From Populus alba (lineage: Eukaryota > Streptophyta > Magnoliopsida > Malpighiales > Salicaceae): 64,000 nt of DNA. Shown one piece after another: positions 1 to 11,556 of this stretch (the first letter of the stretch is position 1; each line of letters begins with the position of its first letter). A program made the translations under genes and the position numbers. The notes below the pieces were generated by a model. The model was not told the origin of the DNA, searched no databases, and saw only the letters and a list, made by a program, of their open reading frames with translations. The stretch lies in assembly GCF_005239225.2 (NCBI RefSeq), contig NC_133289.1, forward strand, positions 937,501-1,001,500, read 5' to 3'.

Positions 1-2486
1 GAAAAATGAATAGTAAAAAAACATAATGCCACTTCCTCTGTTCCAAAACAACAGAACATCTTATAGAATGCACAATATTACATCAAGATGATTAAATAAT
101 TCAACAACTGAGACGCACATACAGGCTCACTTATGCACAATGAGCCCTAAACACATAATATGTACTTGATAGAAAGGCAAAATGACAACTCGCAGAATAA
201 CCACCCCTCTGAACTTTTGACCATGGACATAAATCAGGGAATAATGGATCATATTTTGGGATAAGAAGGAATAAGAATACTCCAAAGCATTTCCTCCAAA
301 AAAAAATAGAAAGGGTGCATAAATTGAGCAAACCTCACATGCATATGTCGTATATCAAGGGTATTTATGTGAGTGTCACCACACAAAGTTTCTTTGCAAG
401 GCAAAATTTTAACCTAAGACTTAAACCAACACTACCCTAGCCTGTGGCTACATCTGCAGAGGTTGAAGGGTAACTAGAGATTGATCCTAGCATCCAAGTT
501 CTCTTGACTTGTAAAGTTATTTTGAGTGCTTTAATCATCAATGAGGGGGGGGGTTAAGGCTGCTAAATGTGTCAGTGGTCCCTCAACTATTGCTCAATTT
601 CAAAATCTATTAGTGCAATTACAATTTTCTTTGAGATTTTAATGCAGTGCTTTGATCCCAACTTTCCAACAACTTTTTTCTGATGATAGCCAAACAACTA
701 CTAGCATGTATATATTTTTTTTAATTTCACTTTTTCAATGATATTTTTTTAAAAAAAATGTTAGCAAGCAGAAACATAAATTGGATAAAAAGACCGCGCA
801 CTACACTTTTGAAGTTGAAAATAATACATTAGAAAATTTGATGGTTGAGGAATCCTTCTGAAATCATGGAATAATTAAGTGACTGTTGATACAGTTAAAC
901 ACTCCTTCAAAATAAATAAATCAATGTGGAGATGTTACCAGTGCAACAACGAAACGAGCAACTACATTTGAAGACTTGATTACAGATGATTGCATCCAAG
1001 TTTTTCTAACTGCCATGCGTTCTGCAAAGTGATTTGTAGCTGATAGGATCCAATAAAAAGTTGAAGGGGACTCTTTGGTAAAGGATGAGCTTTTCCACTT
1101 CTCTGACATTTCCAATACTCGCTGAGGAGAGAAGCTTGGATGAGAGCTGGGCAGAGAAGTTGCAAAACTGAATGAACATCTACGTCTCCTTTGATTGCTA
1201 ATTCCTGTTGCATCTTCGAGGGTAAATCCCTAAAGGCAAAGAAAAAATTTTAGGAAAGTATTTTTGAGTTTAATTTTAATAGAAAAGAATTGATCCTCTC
1301 TTTGAATATGTACTTAAACAAAACATAATACCACTGTAACAAACATGACTGTTAAGAACAGGAACCTCAAAAATCTACAGATAGACCATAACAAAGAAAT
1401 CCAGTGGAAAGAAAAGGGAATCAAGAAAAGGAATCACAGACTTTAAAATGATGGCAAACAGTGATAAGCTTAGTTCCTGGAAATATTCATAGAAAAAATG
1501 CAAATCTCACAAACAATTTGAAAGCACTGTTTTTCCATAGTGAGTGGATGGAACCACTAGAAAGACCATTGAGCATCAGACATGCAAATATATGTCCCAA
1601 TCCAGAAAGGCCAAGGTTCACCATTTGAGTTAGAGAATCAGGAAAAAACTGTCAAAGGGAATAACAATCACTTTTTTTCTCATCTATATCAACATACCGG
1701 ACGATATGGAAATGAGGTCACATGCCGCCCCCAACAGTAATATTGTATCCATCAAACACCAGCACGCAAGGTCAGGATAAACAATCCGCCCTCCACAAAA
1801 AGGAAATGGCCATGTCACTTCAGGTTTCTGTTCACGCCCTATAAATCTCTTGAACCATGAGGCTGTCTTGGACTCTTTTGAATCTACATTATCATCACGC
1901 ATCCATTTCTCACACCTCACATGTTCATCAACTGTCAAACATATGCATTAGAAAAAACTTTCAATTTAATTATTTAAAATAGAGTGACATAAGCAGTTTT
2001 TAGCTTTTGTCCCTATTTCTAATTGAATTGTATAAAAAAATAATAAAAGCAACAATATCTCTCTCACCTCACACAACAGCTGGTGTGAAGAAAAGTGTCT
2101 AGAGAATATCCAAAACTTTTAAACATCAATTCCTGGGACTTGAGCCTCATTCAAATACCTCAAGTCATTTCTTGAATTCTTCAATATATGCTTATATGCG
2201 AAGCCATGTTTCGTTGGCCCCAACCCGTCACAAGGTGAATTTAAATCCAACTTGGGAAAATTCTTTACATCTACTTAATTTCCAGCATATAATGGGGAAT
2301 GCTATTTGTGGTTTTGGCACCCATGAAAAGAAGAAAATAAATTATTTCTTTAATACATGTATACACTAAATAATTATCTTTCCAAGTTGCATTTGACTTA
2401 ACGTACATAAGCAAACAAGGAAAACAAGTTAATTAACACAATTAAGAAACAAGTTAAATCTTACCCAGCATATCCTCATCTTTCTT
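1..2486 (-). pseudogene. Partial duplicate of the galactosyltransferase gene at 41066-46283 (intron 3 to end of exon 1)
   Basis: This segment aligns base for base with 42935-45395 in the same orientation, with scattered substitutions and small indels. It carries relics of exon 3 (939-1229) and exon 2 (1698-1931). Only the last few bases of exon 1 remain, and similarity stops at 2486. The exon 3 relic has four single-base indels relative to the intact copy (near 1050, 1087, 1165 and 1202). They cancel in length but destroy the frame. The exon 2 relic is one base longer than the intact exon and is also frameshifted. The similarity runs off the left edge, so more of the copy probably lies outside the window. 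It encodes no continuous protein. Most indels fall in short homopolymers, so residual sequencing error is a possible alternative to decay for the frameshifts, though not for the truncation. Confidence 0.9.
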
Positions 2487-2504
2487 TTGCTGGGCTGATA
2501 AATT

Positions 2505-2687
2505 TGTTAATCGTAAGGAGAATAGAATATTTTCTGATATCTTATTCATCAATGCAGCAGATATATATACAAGAGTCAGTTGCTAAACTTACGCTACTGT
2601 TACAAAAGATATATTCTACCTCTAATAATAGCTAATAATCACTGCGTTATTATAGGAGAAGATTACTCTCAATCACATATTCTAACA
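2505..2687 (-). repeat. 3' LTR of the deleted copia element
   Basis: 183-bp LTR, nearly identical to 4965-5150. The adjoining purine tract at 2688-2700 (minus strand CCTTGAGGAGGGA) marks this as the 3' LTR of a minus-strand element. Confidence 0.93.
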
Positions 2688-2694
2688 TCCCTCC

Positions 2695-4870
2695 TCAAGG
2701 TGGTGCATGGATGTCATTCATGCTCAGCTTGTCAAGACAACTTGTAAGCACTTTGTTGGATACTGCTTTCGTAAGAACATCAGCAAGTTGGAATTCTGAC
2801 TTTACAAAAGGGAATTGAATAATGCCGGCTTCAAGCTTCTCTTTGATGAAATGTCTATCCACTTCTACATGCTTTGTTCTATCATGTTGAACAGGATTAT
2901 GGGCAATCTCTATAGCTGATTTATTATCACAATAGAGATTCATTGCAGTTCTTTGAGAGAACCCCAAATCTTTCATCAAGTTCTTTAACCACAACAATTC
3001 ACACACTCCAATGGCCATACCTCGATATTCAGATTCAGCACTTGATCTCGACACCACAGACTGTTTTTTACTTCTCCAAGTCACAAGATTGCCACCTACA
3101 TAGGTGAAATAACCAGATGTAGAACGTCGGTCATCAGCTGAACCAGCCCAATCAGCATCAGTATACCCGTCAACACCTAAGTGTCCATGTTTGGAGAATA
3201 ATAGTCCCTTGCCTGGTGAAGATTTTAAATACCGCAATATACGTTCCACAGCATCCATATGAGGTTGACGTGGATTATGCATAAATTAACTTACAACACT
3301 CACGGCATAAGCAATGTCAGGTCGAGTGTGGGATAAATAGATTAATTTTCCCACAAGTCTCTGATATCTCCCTTTATCTGTACAACTAGCACTAGAACAT
3401 TGAAAGAGTTTATGATTTTGCTCCATTGGATTATCAACTGGTTTACATCCAAGCATCCCTGTTTCAGACAACAAATCAAGAGTATATTTACGTTGTGACA
3501 TAAATATACCATGCTTGGAACGAGCTATCTCAATCTTGAGGAAATATTTAAGGTCTCCAAGATTTTTCATTTCAAATTCGGATGCCAAATGATGTTGTAA
3601 GCAAAGAATTTCCTCAGCATCATCACCTGTCACTATCATATCATCAACATATATAATCAAGGCAGTGAGTTTACCCATTTTATGCTTTATAAACAAAGTA
3701 TGATCTGAGTTACTCTGAGTATAACCAAACTTTTTCATGACTTGAGTAAATCTACCGAACCAAGCTCTAGGAGATTGTTTCAAGCCATACAAAGCCTTCC
3801 TGAGTTTGCAAACCTGAGTAGAACCTTCATATTCTGAAATTCCAGGAGGTGGATCCATATCCTTCACAGGTGCTAATGTGTCAATTATCCATTCACTATT
3901 TTTAGTACAGGAAGGAGAGCTAAGTGCAGTACTAATCATACCAGTTTGTGCAATTAATCCTGCTGTAGATGACACTGGTTGTTGTTGTAGGGATGTGTTG
4001 GCAAAAGTTTTCTTGCCTTTGGGATGCCACTCGGGATAACCGTGAAGTTTGAAACATGTATCAACAACATGATTATCACCATTACAGTGAGTACATTTGC
4101 GTGTCCCTTTCTTGTTGTCTTGCCGTGTAGAGATTCTTCTGGTAGCCATAGCAGTACCATCAGTAGATATTCCACCCATCATAGCATCTTGACGGTTTGC
4201 CTCAGCACAAACCATAGCATAAGTAACTTGAAGATTTGGAAGAGGTACAGTGGCAAGTACCCGTCCACGAACTCCATCAAGTGATGAGTCCAAACCAGCC
4301 AAGAAAATATAAACCCGTTGAGAATTAACCTTAGTGGTATATATCTCAATATCAGCTTTGCAACTCATTGCACAATCATCTATAGCATCAATCTCCTGCC
4401 ACAGTTTTTTTGTAATTTTTCCCCAATAAGAAATAAATAGAACCACCATTTTGGCGAACAGAGATTACCTCACAGTACAGTTGATATGATTTTGAGGCAT
4501 CTTGACTGACTGAGTATGTTTGTTTAGCCATATCCCAAATTTCCTTTGCTGTTGGCAAGCGTAAAAAAATGGATCTGATGTCTTTGTTCATTGCATCAAG
4601 TAACCAGGATTTGATCAAGCAATTTTCATCTTCCCATGCTTCATATTCTTCAGAGTTGGTGTCATTAGGAGCAGTTTTTGAACCTGAAATAAATCCCCAA
4701 CGTTTCCGACCTCGAATTTTATTTTGAGCATTCAAAGCCCATTCCACATAATTGGTGCCATCAAGTTTCTCTGGCGTAAGCAATGAAGAGACATCTTGCA
4801 TATGTAGTGCTGGTAAAGTGACTTTTGCATTCCCGGCAACAACACCATCATCGTTCGTCGGAGTAGTCAT
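2695..4870 (-). pseudogene. Broken gag-pol of the deleted copia element
   Basis: The reading frame starts at the ATG at 4868-4870. It encodes a copia gag N-terminus (about 4388-4870), then shifts frame near 4420-4450 within a stretch where both frames read similar residues. The second frame has a CCHC knuckle (near 4060-4110, CTHCNGDNHVVDTC) and the start of the protease motif (WIID, near 3890). It then jumps directly into reverse transcriptase: LRKALYGLKQSPRAWF near 3770-3805 and YVDDM near 3635-3650. An in-frame TAA at 3286-3288, compatible with a CAA to TAA change, ends this frame. RNase H continues in phase to 2695 (TDADWAGSADDRRSTSGY). Integrase and the N-terminal half of reverse transcriptase are absent. 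Confidence 0.9.
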
Positions 4871-4964
4871 GATGAGTAGAAAGAATTATGATCAGAAAAG
4901 AACAAAAAAACAGCCTCCAGTTCCTAAAACAGATGAAGGAAATTTGGAGGCGGCTCTGATACCA

Positions 4965-5150
4965 TGTTTAATCGTAAGGAGAATAGAAATATTTTTCTGA
5001 TATCTTATTCATCAATGCAGCAGATATATATACAAGAGTCAGTTGCTAAACTTACGCTACTGTTACAAAAGATATATTCTACCTCTAATAATAGCTAATA
5101 ATCACTGCGTTATTATAGGAGAAGATTACTCTCAATCACATATTCTAACA
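4965..5150 (-). repeat. 5' LTR of the deleted copia element
   Basis: 186-bp LTR differing from the 3' LTR by a few single-base insertions, such as an extra T near its edge. It is followed on the minus strand by TGGTATCAGAGC (4953-4964), the canonical plant copia primer-binding site. Confidence 0.93.
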
Positions 5151-5155
5151 AAATT

Positions 5156-6239
5156 ATCATTTAAAGTTACTAAAAAAGAAATTAATAAGTAAAAAACAAC
5201 AGTTTTTTATTTATTATTATAAATATCCCAAGTTTAACCGTAATATATACAACGTGTAAAATAGATCTTTCAACATTTTATTAAAATATTTTAATATCAG
5301 TATATAAAAATAATTTAAAATATTACAAAAATTAATTTAAAATAAAAAATAAGAATCCGACCTAGCTTCCATTGGTAAATTGGATGACTAAACCTAGTTC
5401 TAGATTTTGAAAATTCCATGATTTATCCATTAAAGACTCTCGGTTTTCTTCTGTTTTGGGTGATGTTTTTCTTCTGTCATACCCTTCAAGAAGCAAAATT
5501 TCATGGGTCGATTCCCTTGCAAAACCAGGGGTGAATAGAATGGGGGAGTTTTATGGCCTGGAAAAACAGTTACCGATAATAGAGACAGGTTTCCCATGCT
5601 GGATTTAATTTTCATAGCACTGTGATTTTAATTTCTTTTTTTTTTTTCCTTTGATTTCCAATTATGAACTATGCCTAAAAGGCAAGTCGGGTTTGAAATA
5701 GGCTACCTCGTTTTTTTGTGCTTAAATTAGTGAAAAACATTTTAAATAATCAGTTGATACAGAATTTGGTTAATTTATAATTTTAAAAATAAAAAAGTTA
5801 TTATATATATATTATATATATATATCATGCTGTTCAAATATATATGACTAGTCTCCTTCATCTCTCGCTCGGCTTTCGTTCTAAGCTTATTGCCCTTTAT
5901 GCTTTCCATCTCTTGCTTTGTTCAGCTGCTTTAATGGTAACTTTGCACCTAGCCTTCTCCAACTTGTTATTGGCAAGAGCTGCCTCTCCTGCGAGCTTTG
6001 GCTACCTTAAATTTATGAACCTCGTCAATTTTTCTATAGATTGAGTTCAGTAGAGCCTGGATCAAGAACAATTCAGCATCCAAAATATTTGAACCAATTT
6101 AAAAAACATGTTTTTGTTAATGGTTCATTAAGTTATGGTGTCTCATATCATTTTCATTATAATCTATCAATTAAGTTCCTTTCCTGACATTCAACAGCAA
6201 CTGAGTCCATTTCACATGCAGGCTTGAGTTCAATGACAA
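5156..6239. other. AT-rich intergenic stretch
   Basis: No gene is recognised here. There is a short TA-rich run near 5805-5826. The open frame at 5844-6044 (66 codons) has a hydrophobic stretch but no family resemblance that I can see. It lies next to a retroelement relic. Confidence 0.5.
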
Positions 6240-6299
6240 CTAATTTCTTTCAAATTTTTGGTTATTCTATGGTTATTCTAATAGCTTTAAACTTGTGGG

Positions 6300-6790
6300 T
6301 TATATTGATAGCAATTCAGCTGGAGATATGGATGATAGAAAGAACACTACAAGTTTTGTTTTTCTTACAATGGGAGTTATAGCATTCACACAAAGTTTAA
6401 AGAAGCAAATCTGTAGTCACTTTGTCAACATGTGAAAACTGGAGATATAGCTACTATATCATGTGTTTGTCATTCTATAATGACTAAGGAGATTATTGAA
6501 GGAATTGCGAATTGTCACAACAAAAAAACCTATTGAAATTTATGTGGATAACTCATCAGGCATTACATCAGTAAGGAATCTAATATTTCATGATAGAAAG
6601 AAGCATATTGATATAAGATTTCATTATCTAAAATATTGCATTGCAAATAAAGAAGTTAAAGTCAGTATATGAAGACTTAAAACCAAAATCACGAATATTT
6701 TCATAATACTACTCGAATATGATATTTTTTCCAAAAATGAGAGACATATTGGGAGTTTATAAGAAAATCAAATTTTAAAAGGAGATGTTA
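6300..6790 (+). pseudogene. Decayed Ty1-copia RNase H end
   Basis: Translated in pieces on the plus strand, 6304-6420 gives SNSAGDMDDRKNTTSFVFLT, the copia RNase H start (usual form D-ADWAGD--DRKSTSGY). The stretch 6530-6660 gives YVDNSSGITSVRNLIFHDR followed by KHIDIRFHYL, the C-terminal copia RNase H block. Frames are broken between these blocks. A purine run followed by TG (AAAAGGAGATGTTA, 6777-6790) looks like a polypurine tract and the start of a 3' LTR, whose far end I could not place. Other parts of the element are not recognisable. Confidence 0.75.
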
Positions 6791-6799
6791 AAAAGTAAA

Positions 6800-7660
6800 C
6801 TAGATTTTAGTTTTTTCTAAAGATAGAGGAGCTGGTTGACTAATTGAATTAAATGAATTGGTCAAATGGTTAAGTCGGCATAATGCTTTCTTATTCATAT
6901 AAGTTTTTTCCATTGTAATTTAATTTTTTTTTTTATAATCTAGGACTTTATGTATATATGATGAGGTTATTATTAATTAATATAAGAGAGTGAAATAAAA
7001 AAGAAAAAAACAACTTCAATAAAATTAACCTTGTAATTAATATTAGGACTTTTTAATATTGCATGCTTAGGGTGATCCTTATTACCACACTTATGTATTT
7101 TTTTTATTTCCAACAATAATACGCCCAAGTAGCTAACTTAAACAAAGAAACCTAACCAAACATGTCAAAAGGAAAATGGAAAGCCGTTAAAGAATCTAAT
7201 AAACTGAAAAAAAGAAAAAGGAAAAAAGCAAACTCATCAATCTTTCATAAAAAAAATAACAAACCACAAAGACATAGATAAAACAAGACCAAAGAGAAAA
7301 ATATTGGAGCAACGAAACAGAAATCATGAGGAAGCAAGCAAGAAAAAGAAAAGAAAAGAAAAGAAGAAAAAACTGAATAAGGAAAGCTGCAAACACACAC
7401 ACACACTCTCTAAATCAAGCAAGAACTACAGCTACCAAACCTGAAAAAGTAAAGGAAAACAAATGATGAACATCAAAGCTAGCATGAAGAAGAAGCAGAG
7501 TCATGTACTATCACACAGCTTATAAAATGACAACACACTCATTGACAATAATACGAAAGAGGTCTAGTTTCTTGGAAAAAACAAAAAACCTCGTGGCAAA
7601 ACCAATCATGGAAAATAAATTATTAATACTCTTAGTTTAAAGTTAAACTATAACTAAAAA
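6800..7660. other. A-rich intergenic stretch, no gene seen
   Basis: This stretch probably begins inside the unplaced 3' LTR of the decayed copia. It holds A-rich simple sequence and a short CA run near 7392-7405. No coding or RNA signal was recognised. Confidence 0.45.
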
Positions 7661-7679
7661 AGCTCAGTTTTAGTGCAGT

Positions 7680-9760
7680 ACAGTAAAAAGCTGAGCTGTT
7701 TTTTTTTTTTTTTTAGTTTTTTTTCTTTGTTTTTTTTAATTGAGATGTTCTTTTTTTTTTTCATTTTTTTTAAACTTTTAACTTTTTGCTTTTTGCTTTT
7801 TTTAAAGTGTTTTTTTCTTCATTTTTTCTTTGTTTTTTTTTCTAATGGATATTTTTACATTTTTTTTTGTTATGTTAAATTTTTTTTTTTTGTATCTCAA
7901 ACTTTTATAACATGCATTCCGGGTTTTTTAACGGGTTAACCTAGATTTTTTTTTCTATTTTATCTTTTTAATTATTTTTTTTTGTTTAATTTTTTTGTTT
8001 AAATTAATTATGGGTTAACCTGGTTTCATAGGTTAACCAAATTAAATATTATGAGTTAACCCGTCAATTTTTTTTTCTATGCAGTTATTAAACTTTCATG
8101 ACGCGAATCCCAGGTTTGACGGGTTTAACCCAATTAATTCAATTTTTTTTTTTTTACTTTTTGCTTTTCTTTTTCTTCATTTTTTCTTTGTTTTTTTTAA
8201 TGGATATTTTTTAAAATTTTTTTGTTAATGTTAAATTTTTTTTCTATCTCAAACTTTTTATAACATGCATTCCAGGTTTAACGGGTTAATTCAGATTTAT
8301 TTTTCTGGTTTTTTTTTTAATTAATTTTTTTTCATTTTCACAGCAAAACACTGATTCCTTAGATGGTTTTTTTTTTTTTTTAATTTTTAAGTTGTCTTAG
8401 TTTTTTTAGCTTTTTTTTTCTTTTTTTTTTTATGTTTTTTGGGATTTTTTTTTTGCTTCTTCCTTTGTTTTTTTTTTTAACAATTTTTTTTGTTTAATTT
8501 AGTTTATTAATGTTTAATTTTTTTATTTAGTGGTCAGACTTTCATAACACGTTTACCGGATTTAATGGGTTAACTTGGTTTGACCAAGTTAAAATATAAT
8601 TTTTTTTTTGCTTTTTTTATTCTTTTTATTAATTTTTTTCTTCTAGTTTAGTTTGTTAATGTTAAATTTCTTTATATTTAGTTATTAGACTTTCATGACA
8701 CATTTCCCGAGTTTCACGAGTTAACCTGGTTTCATGGGTGAACCCAGTTAATTCCAGGTTTGACCCGTCAATTTTTATTATTATTATTTTCATAAATTTT
8801 TTTGTTTAACTTAGTTTGTTAATGTTAATTTTTTTTTATTTAGTTATCAGACTTTCATGACACAGATCTTTGGGTTTAAAGGCCTTAGCATGGTTTTGAC
8901 GAGTTAAACCCGGGTTTTTTTTTGTTTTAGTTTAGTTTGTTAATGTTCACTTTTTTTTTTATTTAGTTACCAGACATTCATGACACGGATCCCGGGTTTA
9001 ATGGGTTAACTTGGTTTGACGAGTTTAACCTGAAAATTTTTTTGTTTTTTTTTTTTGTTTTTTAATTATTTTTTTCATTTAGTTTAGTTTGTTAATGTTA
9101 AATTTCTTTCTATTTAGTATTTTTTTTTTCTTCTTAGAGGTTTTTTTTTCTTTTTAATTAATTTTATTAATTAATTTAGTTTATTAATATTAAAATTTTT
9201 TCTAAGTAGTTTTCAGCTGATGCCTTTATTTATTTATTTTTTTTTTTTTTTTTTGGTTTTTTATGCTTTGACTGTGGACTGCACAGTGCAGTCCACAGTG
9301 AAAAGGCTGATGCTTTTTTTTTTTTAATTAATTTTTTTCTGTTTAATTTAAATTGTTAATGTTAAATTGTTTTCTATTTAGTTATCAAACTTTCATTACA
9401 TGGATTCCGGATTTGAAAGGTTAAACCTGGTTTGACGAGTTAGCCCAGGTTAATTATGGGTTAACCCATTAATTTATTATTATTATTTTTTTAATTATCA
9501 AACTTTCATGATGCGAATTCAAGGGTATGACGGGTTAACCTGGTTTGAAGGGTTAACCCAATTAATTCATATTTTTTTTTTCATTAGTTTTTTTTTCTTC
9601 CTGTTGGTTTTTTTTTAACTAATCTATTTAATTATCATTACTTTTATGACACGACCTTGCAATTAGACCCACGTCCAATGCTATTGGATCTGATATTGTA
9701 GTCTAGACACTTTTTATGCTAAGGGTTAACCCAAGTTTAATGTTAATTATTATTATTATA
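7680..9760 (+). repeat. T-rich degenerate repeat array with a GGGTTAACC motif
   Basis: About ten diverged units each pair a long T tract with a block resembling ACTTTCATGACACGGATCCC, followed by GGGTTTAACGGGTTAACC. Blocks fall near 7899, 8089, 8251, 8536, 8689, 8851, 8971, 9388, 9497 and 9637, so spacing is irregular (about 110-420 bp). Many units also contain TTAGTTTGTTAATGTTAAAT. Open frames across the T tracts are phenylalanine runs and not genes. The array may be the inside of the Helitron whose 3' end lies at 12507. Confidence 0.7.
9271..9299. repeat. Perfect 29-bp palindrome
   Basis: Arms of 14 bp (ACTGTGGACTGCAC and its exact reverse complement) surround a single central A. It is embedded in the T-rich array and flanked by two copies of GGCTGATGC-like sequence. 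It could extrude as a hairpin; no function is known to me. Confidence 0.85.
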
Positions 9761-10547
9761 AACATTACTCTTGAATCAGGGCGATGCAACAACAAAACTG
9801 AGACTCTTGGGTATAACTTTACAAAAAAACCTAATACTTGTTGTAACCCATTTTTGGGTCCCCGCAAAAAATAAAATAAATAGCCAAAGAAGGTTTAGAA
9901 AAATAAACAGGAGGCAGAAGCGCTCGGAAAATGGTCAGAAAATTGGTCAAGGAGTATAAAGATACAAAGATTGGATTTTTGACAATATATTCTTGAAGGA
10001 TGAGAACCCTATTGAGAAGGAAATTTTGAATTTTGAGGAGAGAAGCCCAAATTTGGATGTTTATGGGTTTAATTGATTTTTTAATTGGATTTATAGGGGA
10101 TTTGATTGAAAGAAAAATTGATTTTTAAGTCAATTTGGGCTTTAAATTGAAGAAATTTAAGTTCTGGGGCCAAATTATAATTTTTAGGATGTTATTAAGT
10201 CAAATCAGGGGCTTGATTGCATAAAATATTGAAGTTTAATGGCCAATTAGGGGTTTAATTGTGAAAATCCGAAACCAGGGACTAATTTGGAAAAGGCGCA
10301 AAGATAGGGGGGCTGTTTGGAATTGATTGAGGGGCCTAATTGAAGAAATTGGAAGTTTATTGATAAATTGAGGGCTAAATTGCATAATTTAGAGGCCAAG
10401 GACCAAAGTGGAAAAAGGCGGCCAACTTGGCGGACAAGACCGAAATTGGCAGGGACACAATTGAAAGGAACAAAAATAATTGGGGGACTGATGTGAACGT
10501 TGGCGCATTTCTGGCGCCACATTTAAATGAAACGGCGCGTTTTCTCC

Positions 10548-10611
10548 AAAACGACGCCGTTTCATGCGTTTTTTTTTTTTTAAAAAAAAAAAGACCAAAC
10601 GGTGTCGTTTT
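10548..10611. repeat. Imperfect hairpin with T-tract/A-tract core in the solo LTR
   Basis: A 15-bp left arm (AAAACGACGCCGTTT) is matched at 10597-10611 with one mismatch. The spacer consists mainly of a T run followed by an A run, which can themselves pair. It lies about 250 bp upstream of the LTR TATA box. Confidence 0.8.
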
Positions 10612-10858
10612 GAATGGCACTGTTTCTCTTCTTCTTCCCCCCCGCAGGCGTAGCAGAGGAGAGGAAAACCGGGGTTTTTGTCCCCGCCTCTCTCCTCACG
10701 TGCCATGGCCCGACGCTCCACACCTTGGGACCCCCGAAACCGAAGCCACTGGCTGACCACCCGCCGCGCCACCGAACCCGAGAGAAGCACCTTGGCAGCG
10801 GCGCCTGCCGACCGACCGACCAGCACGCCTCGTTCCCCCATGCATGCCCCGATATGCC

Positions 10859-10866
10859 TATAAATA
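10859..10866 (+). promoter_or_regulatory. TATA box of the solo LTR
   Basis: TATAAATA is followed by purine-rich sequence (GAGAAGAAGCAGAG), as expected for the start of transcription at the U3/R border of a plant LTR. Confidence 0.6.
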
Positions 10867-11230
10867 GAGAAGAAGCAGAGTGAGAAAGGAGAGGAGGAAC
10901 GAAAAAGAGGGACCCGAAAGATAGACAAAAAACCGAGACAGTGAGAGAGAGAGAGACCGAAAGAGAGAGAAACCACAAAACTTACGAAACAGTGACCGAA
11001 AACCCATGGTTTGAAAAGCTTGGGGTAGTTGAAACCGAGAGGGGACATCCAGAAGTTGAAGCAGAAGCGAGCGAACCGAAGGTGTGGTCTCGGTCCACTT
11101 GGAAACCACTGTGAGCTAAGCCGCTGCCACCGCCGCCACCGCAGCCCCCGCCAACAAGCCGCCGTCTCCGCTGCGCCAGGTACGCCATTCTGACCCCCCT
11201 GCATTTTCTGTTGAAGGCTGGCATAGGTTG

Positions 11231-11267
11231 GCCTCCTGCATGCAGAATCGTTCTGCATGCAGGAGGC
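11231..11267. repeat. Perfect 37-nt hairpin in the solo LTR
   Basis: Arms of 17 bp (GCCTCCTGCATGCAGAA at 11231-11247 and its exact complement at 11251-11267) enclose a TCG loop. It lies about 370 bp after the TATA box, inside the presumed R/U5 transcript. A run of TGGGCC/GGCCCA motifs follows at about 11330-11460. Confidence 0.9.
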
Positions 11268-11500
11268 ATACGGGGGGGAAAATAATTCCCTCCCCCGTTC
11301 ATTTCTTTTTCTTCTGTTGGGCTAGACAGGGTCTGGCCCAGTGATAGGCGGGTCTGGGCTGGTCCGGCCCAGATCAAGACAAGATGCTGTTGGGCCGAGT
11401 CTGGCCCAACATTTTTGGGGCTGGAGTCCGGCCCAGTTAGTTGGGCCGGCCCAGCCCACTTGATATTAATATTATATTATATTATTATATTATGCATGTG

Positions 11501-11504
<4 letters not shown>

Positions 11505-11553
<49 letters not shown>
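11505..11553. repeat. TA microsatellite
   Basis: An uninterrupted TA dinucleotide run of roughly 24 units within the solo LTR. Confidence 0.95.

Positions 11554-11556
<3 letters not shown>

Larger units (their letters stand above)
2505..5150 (-). mobile_element. Internally deleted Ty1-copia LTR retrotransposon
   Basis: The element reads on the minus strand. It is bounded by two nearly identical LTRs of 183 and 186 bp (TG...CA; ends TGTTA and TAACA) and by a perfect 5-bp target duplication AAATT (2500-2504 and 5151-5155). A primer-binding site matching the initiator tRNA-Met type (4953-4964) follows the 5' LTR. A purine tract (2688-2700) precedes the 3' LTR. At 2.65 kb it is about half the length of a full copia. 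Most of the protease, the whole integrase and the start of reverse transcriptase are missing, so it would need enzymes supplied by another element. It inserted 14-19 bp beyond the broken edge of the galactosyltransferase duplicate. Confidence 0.95.

Noticed and set aside
7196..7939. Hydrophobic open frames that look like membrane peptides
   Set aside because: They are phenylalanine and leucine runs produced by T tracts, or the reverse of A tracts.
10247..11377. Long overlapping open frames on both strands
   Set aside because: They lie wholly in the GC-rich part of a solo LTR with perfect target duplication and show no domain. Low stop density reflects composition.
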